DNA of 64,000 nucleotides from Bog-473 sp963809715. Its GTDB lineage: Bacteria; Actinomycetota; Acidimicrobiia; Acidimicrobiales; RAAP-2. The stretch is from contig CAWEKO010000003.1 of assembly GCA_963809715.1 (NCBI GenBank), positions 682,001-746,000 on the forward strand, in the 5' to 3' direction. The notes beneath the pieces were generated by a model, which saw only the letters and a list, made by a program, of their open reading frames with translations, did not search any database and had not been told where the DNA came from. Made by a program: the position numbers and the translations under genes. Positions 33,892 to 42,980 of the stretch are shown here, in pieces (position 1 is the first letter of the stretch; each line of letters begins with the position of its first letter).

Positions 33892-36800
33892 GATCTCGTT
33901 CCTTTTGCTTTCGGTACGACGCTCCGAGATACGCGACAACTCCGGTCCGATCGACTCAAGTTGGGATTGAAGAATGGATCACCGTCGGATAGGTATTTCC
34001 GATATGCCCGAAGGGACTGTTGGATATCGCCTTCTGGCGGATTCTTTTGTCTCGTGGCCGACTCGCGGTGCAAGAGTCGTGCGAATGGCGTCATGACGTT
34101 CCACAGATGGTTTTCGAAGAGCCTGAGACAGAGGTCAACGTCCCCTCCGCACACGGTAAACCGTTCATCGAAGCCGTTGATTTGGTCGAATTTTTCGTGG
34201 TCCACCATGAGACAAGCCGCTGTGACGGCAAGGAAGTCGCGAGTCCAATACGAAGGTCCCGTCGGCGTCCAAGCTTCCGGATGTAGCCCAGACCATGGGT
34301 GGTCTGCGAGACCGCCAATCCCAACTGACACACCAGCGTGTTGAACCAACCCATCCGGATAGAAGAGCCGTGCGCCGACAGCGCCAACGTCGGGCCTCTG
34401 CGCATGCTCAGCCAGAGTTTCGAGCCACCCGGTGTGGAGTGCTTCGACGTCGTTGTTCAAGAAAAGAAGCAACGCTCCCTCAGCCTGTCGTGCTGCCCAA
34501 TTGTTGAGAATCTGGAAGTTGAAAGGCTCGTCGAAGTTGAGGACCCTCGCCCACGCGTACCGCTGATCCCAGTCCTCCATGTAGGAAAATGTCATCGCAT
34601 CGCTACTCTGGTTCGAGACGAGGAGAACCTCCAAAGGCGAGACCGGTTGACTGGCCGCTATTGAACGAAGACAGGCGTCAGTCAGTTCCGGTTCGTCGCG
34701 AAATGGGATCACGATGGACACCTTTTCATAGCGCAGCGGATACCGGACTCGGTGCGTGGTCAAGTCTGCCCCCGGTTCGACCCAAGCACCTGGCAGATGA
34801 CGACGAGCGAAGCTCTCCAGCGCGCGACGCCCGGCTGAGTGAGCTTCGGGCTTTACGCGAACGTCCGAAGCTGTTGAGCCAGCGTGCTGGCGCCAGTGGT
34901 AGAGAACATCAGCCACGTGGCCAATACTTCGCGATGCTGCGGTGGCACGAAGCACGAAGTCGTAGTCCTGAGCGCCTTCGTATCCTGTCCTCAATCCGCC
35001 CACGTCGTCATAGATCGTCCTGCGAACGCCCACCAAATGGCAGATGTAGTTGACCGTCCGGAGGAGATCGGGTGACCAGTCTGGTTTGAAAAACGGCGCC
35101 ACGTACTGCCCAGCGGGATCAATTTTGTCCTCGTCGGAGTAGACGAAGTCGGTAGTGGAGTTTTCTTCGATGTGCCGTGCCAGCGCGGCCAAGGCGTGCG
35201 ACTCGAGGGTGTCGTCGTGATCGAAAAACACGATCCAGTCACCGGTGCTGGCCCGCACGCCCGCGTCGGTATTTTCTGCGATCCCTGAATTGTCGCACCG
35301 CACGATATGAACGCGAGAATCCAGCGCCGTGAACCTCTCGCAGATCGGGCGAACATGCGGTACGGTCGAAACGTCGACGAGGATGAGCTCCCAGTTGCCG
35401 TACGTCTGGGCACGTACGGAGCGAATGCAGGCGGTGAGGTGCTCCGCCTCCGGATTGAAAACCGGAACAATGACGCTGAAGCACGGACCATCTGCGGGAG
35501 GATCCGGCGGCACTCTCGAGTCACGCCACAGGCGGTAGTCCTCTGCCGCAGTGGCGTTGGAATCGATCGGAATACCAACGACCGGTGGTCCGCTCACGGA
35601 GAGCCGCAACGCATCCGTTCCGGCCAGCAGGCTCTCAAGAGCTGTGACGGTTCGCTCGTCGGCCACTCCCGCGTATTGGGCATCGAATCGTTGCTCGAGC
35701 GCTTCGACGCGTTCGGCCGTTGTCTTCCAGCCCGTCGACAGAGTCTCATGGACTTGTGCAAGGGTCTTTCGTGTGTTCCATAGCACCCGTTCGTACTCCG
35801 ACACCAAGTCCGCAGTATCTCGTCTGGACCGTCGGAACAACATGGCGTGGGGCGCCAGGTACGAAACGTCATGGTCGAAGTCCCGGTAAAAGCCCTGCTG
35901 CGCAAAGTGCTTCGCCCAGTATCCGGTGGTTTCGACGTTGAGGTGGGTTGGCTCATCGAAGTCTGCAGGATCCGAAGAGAACAACACCGCATCCGCATGG
36001 GCGCAGAGATTCGCGATGACCGGAGCTGCTTGAGATGCGGGGAGGTGTTCGAGCACCTCGATGCAGGTGATCAAGTCGAACTGCCCTCTGATCGGCTCTA
36101 GAAGCGATCCGACCGTGCAAAATGGTCTTATCGTCTCGGGTACCTGTTCGATCGCCCATTCGGAGATGTCGAAACCGCGCGCATCGACACCTCGGTCCCG
36201 AAGACACTCGACCAAAAGTCCTATGGCGCAGCCAGCGTCGAGCACGCTATGTGGCGCCAGATCAGCGATAATGTGGTCGGCCACGATTCCGAAGAATCGC
36301 ATCCAATGGGGTTCGCTGCGGTTATAGGGGATCCCGCCGAGGTGTGCGTGGTAGTAATCGGCGTCATAGAGGTCCGGCAACTGTCCGAACGCTGCTTCAG
36401 CAGCCTGACCATCCTCAACACCGCTCCCCGACTGAATCTCGAGACCATCGAGGATCTTGTTGAACGTTTCTTGTTGCGTGCTGAGAACTACGTCGCTGCT
36501 CGTTGACAGCCGTTCACCGGGGACTTCTGTGATCGCTCTCGAGGCCGACCCGATATCCCGCTGGCCGGACTGCCCGTCCAGGCGATCCAAAAACGCTGCG
36601 AGCTCTTGAACGCAGGCCTTTGGATCCTGGACCATTGTCGAAACACCGACGATGACCGACGGTCGTTGTGCACACGAAACGAGGGCAGCTCTGTTGTAGC
36701 GCTCCCACAGCGCAAGAGCTGCGCCAGGAGGAATACCCTGCTCCTCCGATATCGCCGCGACGGAGGAGCGCGGGTCTCGATGGACATGAACCAGCGCCAA

Positions 36801-37157
36801 GTCAAGGCAAAGGGCGGTGGACCAGAACGGGGTGAGAAGACTGTGGCGCGGATCAGCCCACACCCAGAGCTGGTCCTTTGACATTTCATCGATCTCTGGC
36901 AATGTTGCAAGTAATCGGGCGGCTTCATCGGAACGTGACGCGCCGAGAAGGGCGAGCTCTGAGGCAGCGATATGAGGGGGTGACTCCCATGTTCCCCCCT
37001 CGTTGGCAAGCACTCTTCGACCGAGATCTTCGAGTGCTTCGGTGTTGGTGAGTTTCTGGAGCCCGAGTGCCTGGAGCGTGTCCCCGATTGCTCGAGCATC
37101 ACTTGCGATCACCCCGCTGACCAAGATCCCCGAAGGCGTCCAGTCAGCCGGGTTCAC
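33888..37157 (-). CDS. Four-domain protein: sulfotransferase-like, methyltransferase, two GT2 glycosyltransferases
   Basis: A 1089-residue cytoplasmic multidomain enzyme. Residues 1 to about 200 resemble a sulfotransferase: a degenerate P-loop region ILVSGVIASDARAIGDTL and the 3'-phosphate-binding VHVHRDPRSS near 123. Residues about 255-440 are a class I methyltransferase with motif I VLDAGCAIG at 305 and CIEVLEHLP. A helical linker (about 445-540) follows. GT2-1 starts near 560: FSVIVPVFN, then FFDHDDTLESHA, YSDEDKID, GAQDYDFVLR and LYHWRQH. GT2-2 starts near 813: VSIVIPFRDEPEL, LLLFLNNDVEAL, VGAVGARLFYPDG and GGDVDLCLRLFE. No internal stop or shift. It overlaps genes on both sides by four bases. 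It is likely a processive or multi-step glycan assembly and capping enzyme; order of action unknown. Confidence 0.88.
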   Translation of the reverse strand: MNPADWTPSGILVSGVIASDARAIGDTLQALGLQKLTNTEALEDLGRRVLANEGGTWESPPHIAASELALLGASRSDEAARLLATLPEIDEMSKDQLWVWADPRHSLLTPFWSTALCLDLALVHVHRDPRSSVAAISEEQGIPPGAALALWERYNRAALVSCAQRPSVIVGVSTMVQDPKACVQELAAFLDRLDGQSGQRDIGSASRAITEVPGERLSTSSDVVLSTQQETFNKILDGLEIQSGSGVEDGQAAEAAFGQLPDLYDADYYHAHLGGIPYNRSEPHWMRFFGIVADHIIADLAPHSVLDAGCAIGLLVECLRDRGVDARGFDISEWAIEQVPETIRPFCTVGSLLEPIRGQFDLITCIEVLEHLPASQAAPVIANLCAHADAVLFSSDPADFDEPTHLNVETTGYWAKHFAQQGFYRDFDHDVSYLAPHAMLFRRSRRDTADLVSEYERVLWNTRKTLAQVHETLSTGWKTTAERVEALEQRFDAQYAGVADERTVTALESLLAGTDALRLSVSGPPVVGIPIDSNATAAEDYRLWRDSRVPPDPPADGPCFSVIVPVFNPEAEHLTACIRSVRAQTYGNWELILVDVSTVPHVRPICERFTALDSRVHIVRCDNSGIAENTDAGVRASTGDWIVFFDHDDTLESHALAALARHIEENSTTDFVYSDEDKIDPAGQYVAPFFKPDWSPDLLRTVNYICHLVGVRRTIYDDVGGLRTGYEGAQDYDFVLRATAASRSIGHVADVLYHWRQHAGSTASDVRVKPEAHSAGRRALESFARRHLPGAWVEPGADLTTHRVRYPLRYEKVSIVIPFRDEPELTDACLRSIAASQPVSPLEVLLVSNQSSDAMTFSYMEDWDQRYAWARVLNFDEPFNFQILNNWAARQAEGALLLFLNNDVEALHTGWLETLAEHAQRPDVGAVGARLFYPDGLVQHAGVSVGIGGLADHPWSGLHPEAWTPTGPSYWTRDFLAVTAACLMVDHEKFDQINGFDERFTVCGGDVDLCLRLFENHLWNVMTPFARLLHRESATRQKNPPEGDIQQSLRAYRKYLSDGDPFFNPNLSRSDRSCRVSRSVVPKAKGTRS

Positions 37158-38564
37158 GTCGACTGAGCCTCCGGATGTCGTGGTGCTCCTGTGATGAATC
37201 GCCAGAGTTCTTCAAACTCCGTGTCCCACTTCACTGCGGTCACGTCAGCGAATCCTCGCTCGACGAGCTTCAGGCGAAGTTCTGCATCGACTACGAGGCG
37301 TCCGATCGCCTCGGCGAGAGCAACGGGATACGGCTCGGCCACCAGGCAGTTCTCGCCATCCCGCAGCAGCCAGGATGTGGCCGAGTTCGCGTTGGTGACC
37401 ACTGCAGCTCGCGCAGCGAGGTACTCAAACGGTTGATAGGAAGGATGCTTCGAGAACATGCAGCAAACGCCGATATCCGACTGGTTGTAGAGATCGTGAA
37501 TCTCCTCACGTGAGTGTAGGAGCCCGGCATTCTCCAAGATGCCGTCGAGCCCGTACTCCCGCGGGGCTGAAGTCCCCTCCCGCAGAAACGATGCGCACCC
37601 GCCCGCCGAATTGGTCCTTGACGCGCCGGCTCGCTGCGGCCAGGAGCTCGAAGCCGTTCCGGTCTGTTTCGGGACGACCGTAGAGCACCACCTGCAAGGG
37701 GGCTCCCGGCCGGAGGGAGGGCTTGGTCTCGTCGGCCGAGGTGACTTCGACGGCCGGCACGAACGAAGCGGAGGGGTTGTCGTAGCCGGCATAGATCTTC
37801 TCAAGCCCCGGGGTGTTGACCAGACCAGCGAAGCCAAACCGGTAGGTCGCTTCAGCCAAGGCGTACAGCGTGCCTGCCGGATAGAAGAGAGGCTCATAGT
37901 CCTGGACGAAGTAGTACTTCGCCCGGGTGGCGTTGAAGCGAGCGAGCGCGTAGGCGCTGTGCCAAATGGTGCAGACAGCAACGTCGGTGAAAGGCAGCCC
38001 GTCAAAATCGTCAAACGGCGCGTGTCCTTCGACGGGCAAGACAATGTCAACACCGGCCAGAGCTGGAAACTCATTACTTAACTCAGTGCGGACGGCCTCG
38101 TCGGTCATCGTGAGGCTGTCGAAGAACACGATGCGGTGTTGTACTCCGTGATGCACGGTTAAGAAATTCATGAACCGGAAAATTGTGGAGATGCCTCCGA
38201 AGAGCACATGATTGAAGTGCGGTACGAACCACGTCGCGGTGCGGACATCGGAGCCCCGAGCGGTGAAGGCATCAACGACCGCACGGTTGGCGTCCAAGGT
38301 TGCGGCGTCCAGATTGAAGTAGGGGGCGTTTGCCGCACCGAATGGCACGGTCGCGGTGAGATCCTCCAGAGGAAGCGGGGGTTCTGGCGGCGCCAACATT
38401 CGCGCCACCTCATAGCTCGCCCGATAGGTGAGACCGCGCACTCCGTGCTGCCGACTGAGCGTCGAGAGGTCGGCCAACAGCCTCTGAGGCGACCGTCCCT
38501 TGCGGACCACCGCAAGTCGGGCGCCAAGGCGGGATCGGTTGGAGGGCTTCTCAGTATCCGGCAT
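37154..38564 (-). pseudogene. WsaF-like (rhamnosyltransferase family) glycosyltransferase, single-base frameshift
   Basis: GT4-class glycosyltransferase resembling WsaF, a rhamnosyltransferase for S-layer glycan. The N-terminal domain has WFVPHFNHVLFGGISTIFRF, HRIVFFD and YYFVQDYEPLFYPAG. The sugar-nucleotide domain has VVLYGRPETDRNGFELLAAA, then, in another frame, LLHSREEIHDLYNQSDIGVC and YQPFEYLAARAAVVTNAN. The join is at about 37555-37566, where dropping one G (GCGGGAG to GCGGAG, minus strand) restores DFSPAEYGLDG. The corrected length is about 469. ATG 38564 is preferred over TTG 38612. The stop overlaps the four-domain gene start. Confidence 0.85.
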
Positions 38565-38722
38565 AAATATGGTCTTGACCAGGTAGAACACCAGGATCCT
38601 CGGTGTTCTCAAGATGCGGCTGACCTTAGCACCGGTGGGTCAGACCCAGGACCTTCGCAGACACGGCCCGCACTGTCCGTGTCGCTGGCGGCCATTGTAT
38701 GCCGGCGATCAGGGCAGTCCCA

Positions 38723-39661
38723 CTAGCGCTGACCCAACACCGCCCTCAGACTCTCTGAGAACTCTGTCGGGTCCCCGTAGTAGACGTCGGCATACTTTTG
38801 CGCCCGCGCCGACGTCGTAGAGCGAAGCGGCACGCTCTCCAGGGCGGCCACGGCCCAAATCAGCTCTTCGGGTTCTTCGAACGCGAAGCCTCGACCGGCC
38901 GCTGCGTGCACGGTCGCCGGGCCAGAACCGGCCGGCACCATGATAGGCGTCCCGAAGCGCATCGCCTCGATGCACTCCCGGGCAATGACCGGCCCGGGAT
39001 CGATGTCGACGCAGACAGCTGCATGCGCGATCAATCGCCACAAGTCCATGCGGCTGTCGACGTGGACGCGCCCCCGGAGGGCCCGCCCTTGCCAGGCCGA
39101 AGCGATCCCGTCCTCCACAACGATCACATGTTGGTCGTGAAATGCGGCCGTGAGCCATGACGCAGCCGCCGGAGGTACCTCGTTCGGTCCGCTCCGGCCG
39201 GACAGAACGAGGTGGTAGCCGACGAATCCGAATCCGTTGTGCCGATGCTTCTGGGCGAGGGGGTTCAGAGGGATGGAAATCGTCACAAAAGGTCCGAGGG
39301 ATCCTTCATCCTCGGTGAGGGGAAGCCGATTCCAGGTCGGATCATTTCGGTCGATTCCGGATTCAACGTAGAAGACGGATCCAGGACGCGCTTTGGATAA
39401 CAACGCCACGACCTGTGGAGTGAGTTCGTCGACAACCACGGTGCAGTCCGCAGCGTGTGCCCGCCACGCATCATCGGACAAGGTTGCGGTCGCAACGAGG
39501 TCGAATGCCCCGTCCGCCCCTCCTGCGCCACTTCCGGAAGTCAGCACGCTGACCCGCGCCCACCGAGATGCGGCGCCTGCGATAGCCCGAATGACAAACG
39601 CCAATTCGTCGTTTTGGCTGTGCCAGTGAGTCGAGAGAACGACGATGTCCCGATCGCTCAC
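38723..39661 (-). CDS. Glycosyltransferase-like protein, 312 aa
   Basis: A GT-B-like protein whose C-terminal half carries the GT4 donor-site pattern: ECIEAMRFGTPIMVPAGSGP with the Glu-x7-Glu-type region, and GFAFEEPEELIWAVAAL. The N-terminal half is an abbreviated Rossmann-like domain (DIVVLSTHWHSQNDEL). At 312 residues it is shorter than typical GT4 enzymes. The GTG start overlaps the stop of the coiled-coil gene (GTGA). A 158-base gap separates it from the next gene of the island, so a second promoter may lie there. Donor and acceptor are unknown. Confidence 0.75.
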   Translation of the reverse strand: MSDRDIVVLSTHWHSQNDELAFVIRAIAGAASRWARVSVLTSGSGAGGADGAFDLVATATLSDDAWRAHAADCTVVVDELTPQVVALLSKARPGSVFYVESGIDRNDPTWNRLPLTEDEGSLGPFVTISIPLNPLAQKHRHNGFGFVGYHLVLSGRSGPNEVPPAAASWLTAAFHDQHVIVVEDGIASAWQGRALRGRVHVDSRMDLWRLIAHAAVCVDIDPGPVIARECIEAMRFGTPIMVPAGSGPATVHAAAGRGFAFEEPEELIWAVAALESVPLRSTTSARAQKYADVYYGDPTEFSESLRAVLGQR

Positions 39662-40107
39662 TCGAGCGGGGATTCCTCGCCGGCGTTCAGCCTTCTCCTC
39701 AGCTGAGTCACCTCGGCGCGGAGGCGAGTCACGTCCTCTCCGTATGCCCAGGTGACGTCGGCCGTCAGTGCCTCTTGAGCCGACAGGCGGTCGACCAGCA
39801 AGTCAAGGTGGCGTGCGAGAGCGTCTGTAGCGTTGGCGAGGGCGAACATGAGCCGACGATCGGCCCGTCCAGTCGCTCTTCCCGCCCATGCTCTTGCGGT
39901 GGCTCGTGTACTTCCGCGCCACCGCGTCTTGCGCATCTGCAGCTGCGCCGAGAGCTCGCGCCTGAAGTCTTGGATCGGAGCCAGGCTGCCGGCGTGCTCG
40001 AGGGCGGGAAGCGCGTCGGCGGGACGCTGGAGCATTCGAGGCGCACGTTCCTCTTCGGCGTTCGCTTCATGATCGGGCTCTAGCGGGCGAGAAGTGCCGT
40101 ATGCCAT
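39658..40107 (-). CDS. Small coiled-coil protein of the glycan operon, 149 aa
   Basis: No enzyme fold is visible. The product is basic in the middle (RKTRWRGSTRATARAWAGRA) and ends in a leucine-rich amphipathic helix (HLDLLVDRLSAQEALTAD, DVTRLRAEVTQLRRRLNAGE), predicted as coiled coil. Proteins like this accompany glycosyltransferases in actinobacterial surface-glycan loci and may be scaffolds or chain-length factors, but that is inference. ATG 40107 overlaps the upstream GT2 gene by 28 bases; a later Met (MLQRPADAL) is an alternative start. Confidence 0.65.
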   Translation of the reverse strand: MAYGTSRPLEPDHEANAEEERAPRMLQRPADALPALEHAGSLAPIQDFRRELSAQLQMRKTRWRGSTRATARAWAGRATGRADRRLMFALANATDALARHLDLLVDRLSAQEALTADVTWAYGEDVTRLRAEVTQLRRRLNAGEESPLE

Positions 40108-41813
40108 TGGTTCCACCTCTCTTCTTCCTCTGCCGTGGCCAAACCGCACGACACGTTCGAGCGGGTGAGATGTTTGCTGAAGTACGGATCTCCAGTGGAG
40201 ATATAGCCTTCCCAGCGATCAAGGAACCTTACGATGTCGTCGGCCCCACCCGCGGTGCCACGGCTCGGCGACTCGTGGTGGACGAGTTCGGCCGCGGGCT
40301 CATAGATCGTCCGGTAGCCAGCCTGAAGGCCACGCAAGCAGTAGTCGACATCGTTGAGGTCGACACCCAAGGTCTCGTCAAATCCACTGAGAAGATCAAA
40401 GATCTCGCGTCGGCTGGCCAGGCATGCGCCGGTGACTGCGGAACAGTCGCGAGTTGTACGGGCCATGTGCATGTAGCCGCTCTGCCCTTCGCTCAGGCCG
40501 ACAAGTGGGTGGCCGGCAGCACCGATTAGACCGACAACGACGCCGCAGTGCTGCAAGCGACGATCGGGGTAAACCAACCTGGCGCCAACCGCGCCGACAT
40601 CGGGCCGTATCGCCTGTCCGACAAGCGCAGACAGCCACCCTTGACGGTGTGCCTCAATGTCATTGTTGAGAAACAGCAGGACCTCACCATTTGCCACCTG
40701 CGCACCGGCATTGTTGAGCTGGGCCCAATTGAAAGGCCGTGCGTCGGAGAGGATCCGCACGTCGCTGCGACCATCGAGATCCTCAAGGAGGGTCAGCACC
40801 TCAGGATCCGACGACCCGTTGTCGATGAGGACGAACTCAACTTCGTGCGTCTCCTTGGTGGCGGTCACCGAATCGACGCAGGTGCGAAGGAGCCGGGCCT
40901 CGTTGCGGAACGGCACGAGGATGCTCACCGACGCCGCTTTTCGTGGTCGAAGGATCTGGAACGTGTCCGGTACCGAACCTGCGACTACTTTTGCCGGGTC
41001 CCCCCTACGCCGCAGGGAGGCCTCGATATGATCGACCAAATTTCCCTCGGCCCGGTCGACCCCTGCGAACGATCGGTGACAGAGGACCTCGGGAATGTGG
41101 TCCACCGAGGAGGCGATCTCGCACGATGCGAGAGCCCATTCGTGCTCCAGAGCGACAAGATCTCTAGCGGTAAAGGGTGGAAGGGTGTCCGTGACCGCCG
41201 AGCCGATCGCCAGGGGTCGGCCGATGTACGCAGTCGAGAGGAGAAAGTCTGGCGAGTACTCGGGTTTGAAGAGCGGGGCACCGTGAATGCCGTTCTCGTG
41301 CCGCAGATCCTCATCGGCGTAGACGACGCTCTGGGATGAGAGCGCGCCGCTGAGCATGGCGACTGCATCGGGAGCCCAGATGTCTCCAGGAAAGAGAAGC
41401 GCTGCGCCGTGGCCGACGTTCGCATTGAGGCAATCCCGCAGAAGGGCCGAAACCGGTGCACCTGGAGTCGCGGGCAAGAGGCGAAGGTACTGATGCAGTC
41501 GCCGCCGGAACCGGGGGCGAACGAGCGAACCGATGTCGCGATGCAGGCCTGGCGCGGCGGCGATCGTCAATGTCCATCGCATGCTCGTCTGGGCCCGCAG
41601 AGCGTCGAGTGTCTGGCCGAGACCCGTTGGCGTCACTCTGTTGGGAGCAATCATCAGGAGGGCCAGAGGCTCGTGGCTCCCTTCTCGCCGGGACCGGGAC
41701 CGGCACCGCTCAGCTTCTCGGTGCGTGACCCAGGAGGGATAGTCACCAGGGTCTTGCGTGACATCGGGTGCCAGCGGGGGAAGCTCGCGAGGAGCGAAAA
41801 GCACCCGTGTCAC
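40080..41813 (-). CDS. Tandem GT2 glycosyltransferase, 577 aa
   Basis: First gene of the minus-strand glycan operon. It has two GT2-type halves. The first is reduced (LALLMIAPNRVTPTGLGQTL, VVYADEDLRHENGIHGAPLF, KPEYSPDFLLSTAYIG). The second is complete from about residue 290: VSILVPFRNEARLLRTCVDS, VLLFLNNDIEAHRQGWLSAL, VGAVGARLVYPDRRLQHCGV and GVDLNDVDYCLRG. The layout mirrors the two C-terminal domains of the four-domain protein, so they are probably paralogues. GTG 41813 is the start. It is divergent from the aminotransferase, with 78 bases between starts that probably hold both promoters. Confidence 0.85.
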   Translation of the reverse strand: MTRVLFAPRELPPLAPDVTQDPGDYPSWVTHREAERCRSRSRREGSHEPLALLMIAPNRVTPTGLGQTLDALRAQTSMRWTLTIAAAPGLHRDIGSLVRPRFRRRLHQYLRLLPATPGAPVSALLRDCLNANVGHGAALLFPGDIWAPDAVAMLSGALSSQSVVYADEDLRHENGIHGAPLFKPEYSPDFLLSTAYIGRPLAIGSAVTDTLPPFTARDLVALEHEWALASCEIASSVDHIPEVLCHRSFAGVDRAEGNLVDHIEASLRRRGDPAKVVAGSVPDTFQILRPRKAASVSILVPFRNEARLLRTCVDSVTATKETHEVEFVLIDNGSSDPEVLTLLEDLDGRSDVRILSDARPFNWAQLNNAGAQVANGEVLLFLNNDIEAHRQGWLSALVGQAIRPDVGAVGARLVYPDRRLQHCGVVVGLIGAAGHPLVGLSEGQSGYMHMARTTRDCSAVTGACLASRREIFDLLSGFDETLGVDLNDVDYCLRGLQAGYRTIYEPAAELVHHESPSRGTAGGADDIVRFLDRWEGYISTGDPYFSKHLTRSNVSCGLATAEEEERWNQWHTALLAR

Positions 41814-41891
41814 GCAGGCAAGTCTATTGGACCGCCGGATCGGGGCTCGCCGCGTTGGCGCACGTGAAGGCAGACCTGTCACGATTCGCCG

Positions 41892-42980
41892 ATGCGGAAT
41901 CCCGACCGCTTGCTCATGGGCCCCGGGCCGTCGAACCCGTACCCCGCGGTGACGATGGCGTTGGCCGGGCCCCTGCTCGGCCATCTGGACCCGGACTTCC
42001 TGGTCGTGCTCGATGAGACGTGTCAGCGCCTTCGAGAGGTCTTCGGGACGGACAACGCCCTGACACTGCCGATCAGCGGCACCGGCTCGGCGGGCATGGA
42101 GGCCTCCTTCGTGAACGTGGTCCGGCCAGGCGATGTCGTGGTGGTCGGGGTCAACGGCGTCTTTGGGGAGCGCATGTGCGAGGTGGCTGACCGGCTCGGC
42201 GCCGAGGTGGTTCGGGTCGACGCCGAGTGGGGCGAGCCTCTCGATCCTGGTCTGCTCGTGGCGGCCCACCCCGCACCGGCGGTCATCGCGCTGGTCCACG
42301 CCGAGACATCCACCGGGGTGCGCAACGACGTCGAATCGGTGGGTCGGGAAAAGGGTGAGGCCCTCCTTTTGGTCGATACCGTGACCTCGCTCGGCGGGAT
42401 CGAGGTTGCCGTCGACCAGTGGGGGGTCGACATCTCCTACAGCGGAACCCAGAAATGCCTGGGTGTGCCACCGGGTCTGTCGCCGCTGACGTTGTCGGGG
42501 AGGGCCGTCGAGCGTCTGGTCGAGCGCCCGACCAGCTGGTACCTGGACCTGAACCTGATCGCCAAATACGCCAGCGGACCTGCCGGCGGTGGCCGCACCT
42601 ACCACCACACCGCTCCGGTGGCCATGGTGGCTGCCCTCCATGCCGGGCTGGGCGCCCTGCTCGACGAGGGTCTTGACCGGGCCCGGGAGCGGCACGCCGA
42701 GTGCGGTCAGTTCCTCTGGGACGGCCTCGAGGACCTGGGCCTCGAGCTTCTCGTCAAGAGGGAGCATCGCCTGCCTCAGCTCACCACCGTCCGTATTCCA
42801 GAAGGGGTGGACGATGCCGCGGTCCGGACCCGGCTCCTCGACGACTATGGGATTGAGATCGGGGCCGGAGCGGGTCAGTTGGCCGGAAAGATCTGGCGCA
42901 TCGGCTGCATGGGGCATACGGCCCGCCGTCGCAACGTGCTGGCCCTCCTGGGTGCGCTGAGGGAGGTGCTGGACAGGTGA
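41892..42980 (+). CDS. Class V aminotransferase (alanine-glyoxylate/serine-pyruvate type)
   Basis: PLP enzyme of fold type I. The 362-residue protein opens with LLMGPGPSNPYPAV, the usual start of this group. It has ISGTGSAGMEASFVN at the cofactor phosphate site, HAETSTGVRND, and LLVDTVTSLGG with the PLP-binding Asp. The Schiff-base Lys is in SYSGTQKCLG near residue 190. WRIGCMGHTARRRNVLALL lies near the end. It likely transaminates glyoxylate or a similar 2-oxo acid with alanine or serine. Its stop overlaps the GNAT gene start (GTGA), making a two-gene operon. Confidence 0.92.
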   Translation: MRNPDRLLMGPGPSNPYPAVTMALAGPLLGHLDPDFLVVLDETCQRLREVFGTDNALTLPISGTGSAGMEASFVNVVRPGDVVVVGVNGVFGERMCEVADRLGAEVVRVDAEWGEPLDPGLLVAAHPAPAVIALVHAETSTGVRNDVESVGREKGEALLLVDTVTSLGGIEVAVDQWGVDISYSGTQKCLGVPPGLSPLTLSGRAVERLVERPTSWYLDLNLIAKYASGPAGGGRTYHHTAPVAMVAALHAGLGALLDEGLDRARERHAECGQFLWDGLEDLGLELLVKREHRLPQLTTVRIPEGVDDAAVRTRLLDDYGIEIGAGAGQLAGKIWRIGCMGHTARRRNVLALLGALREVLDR

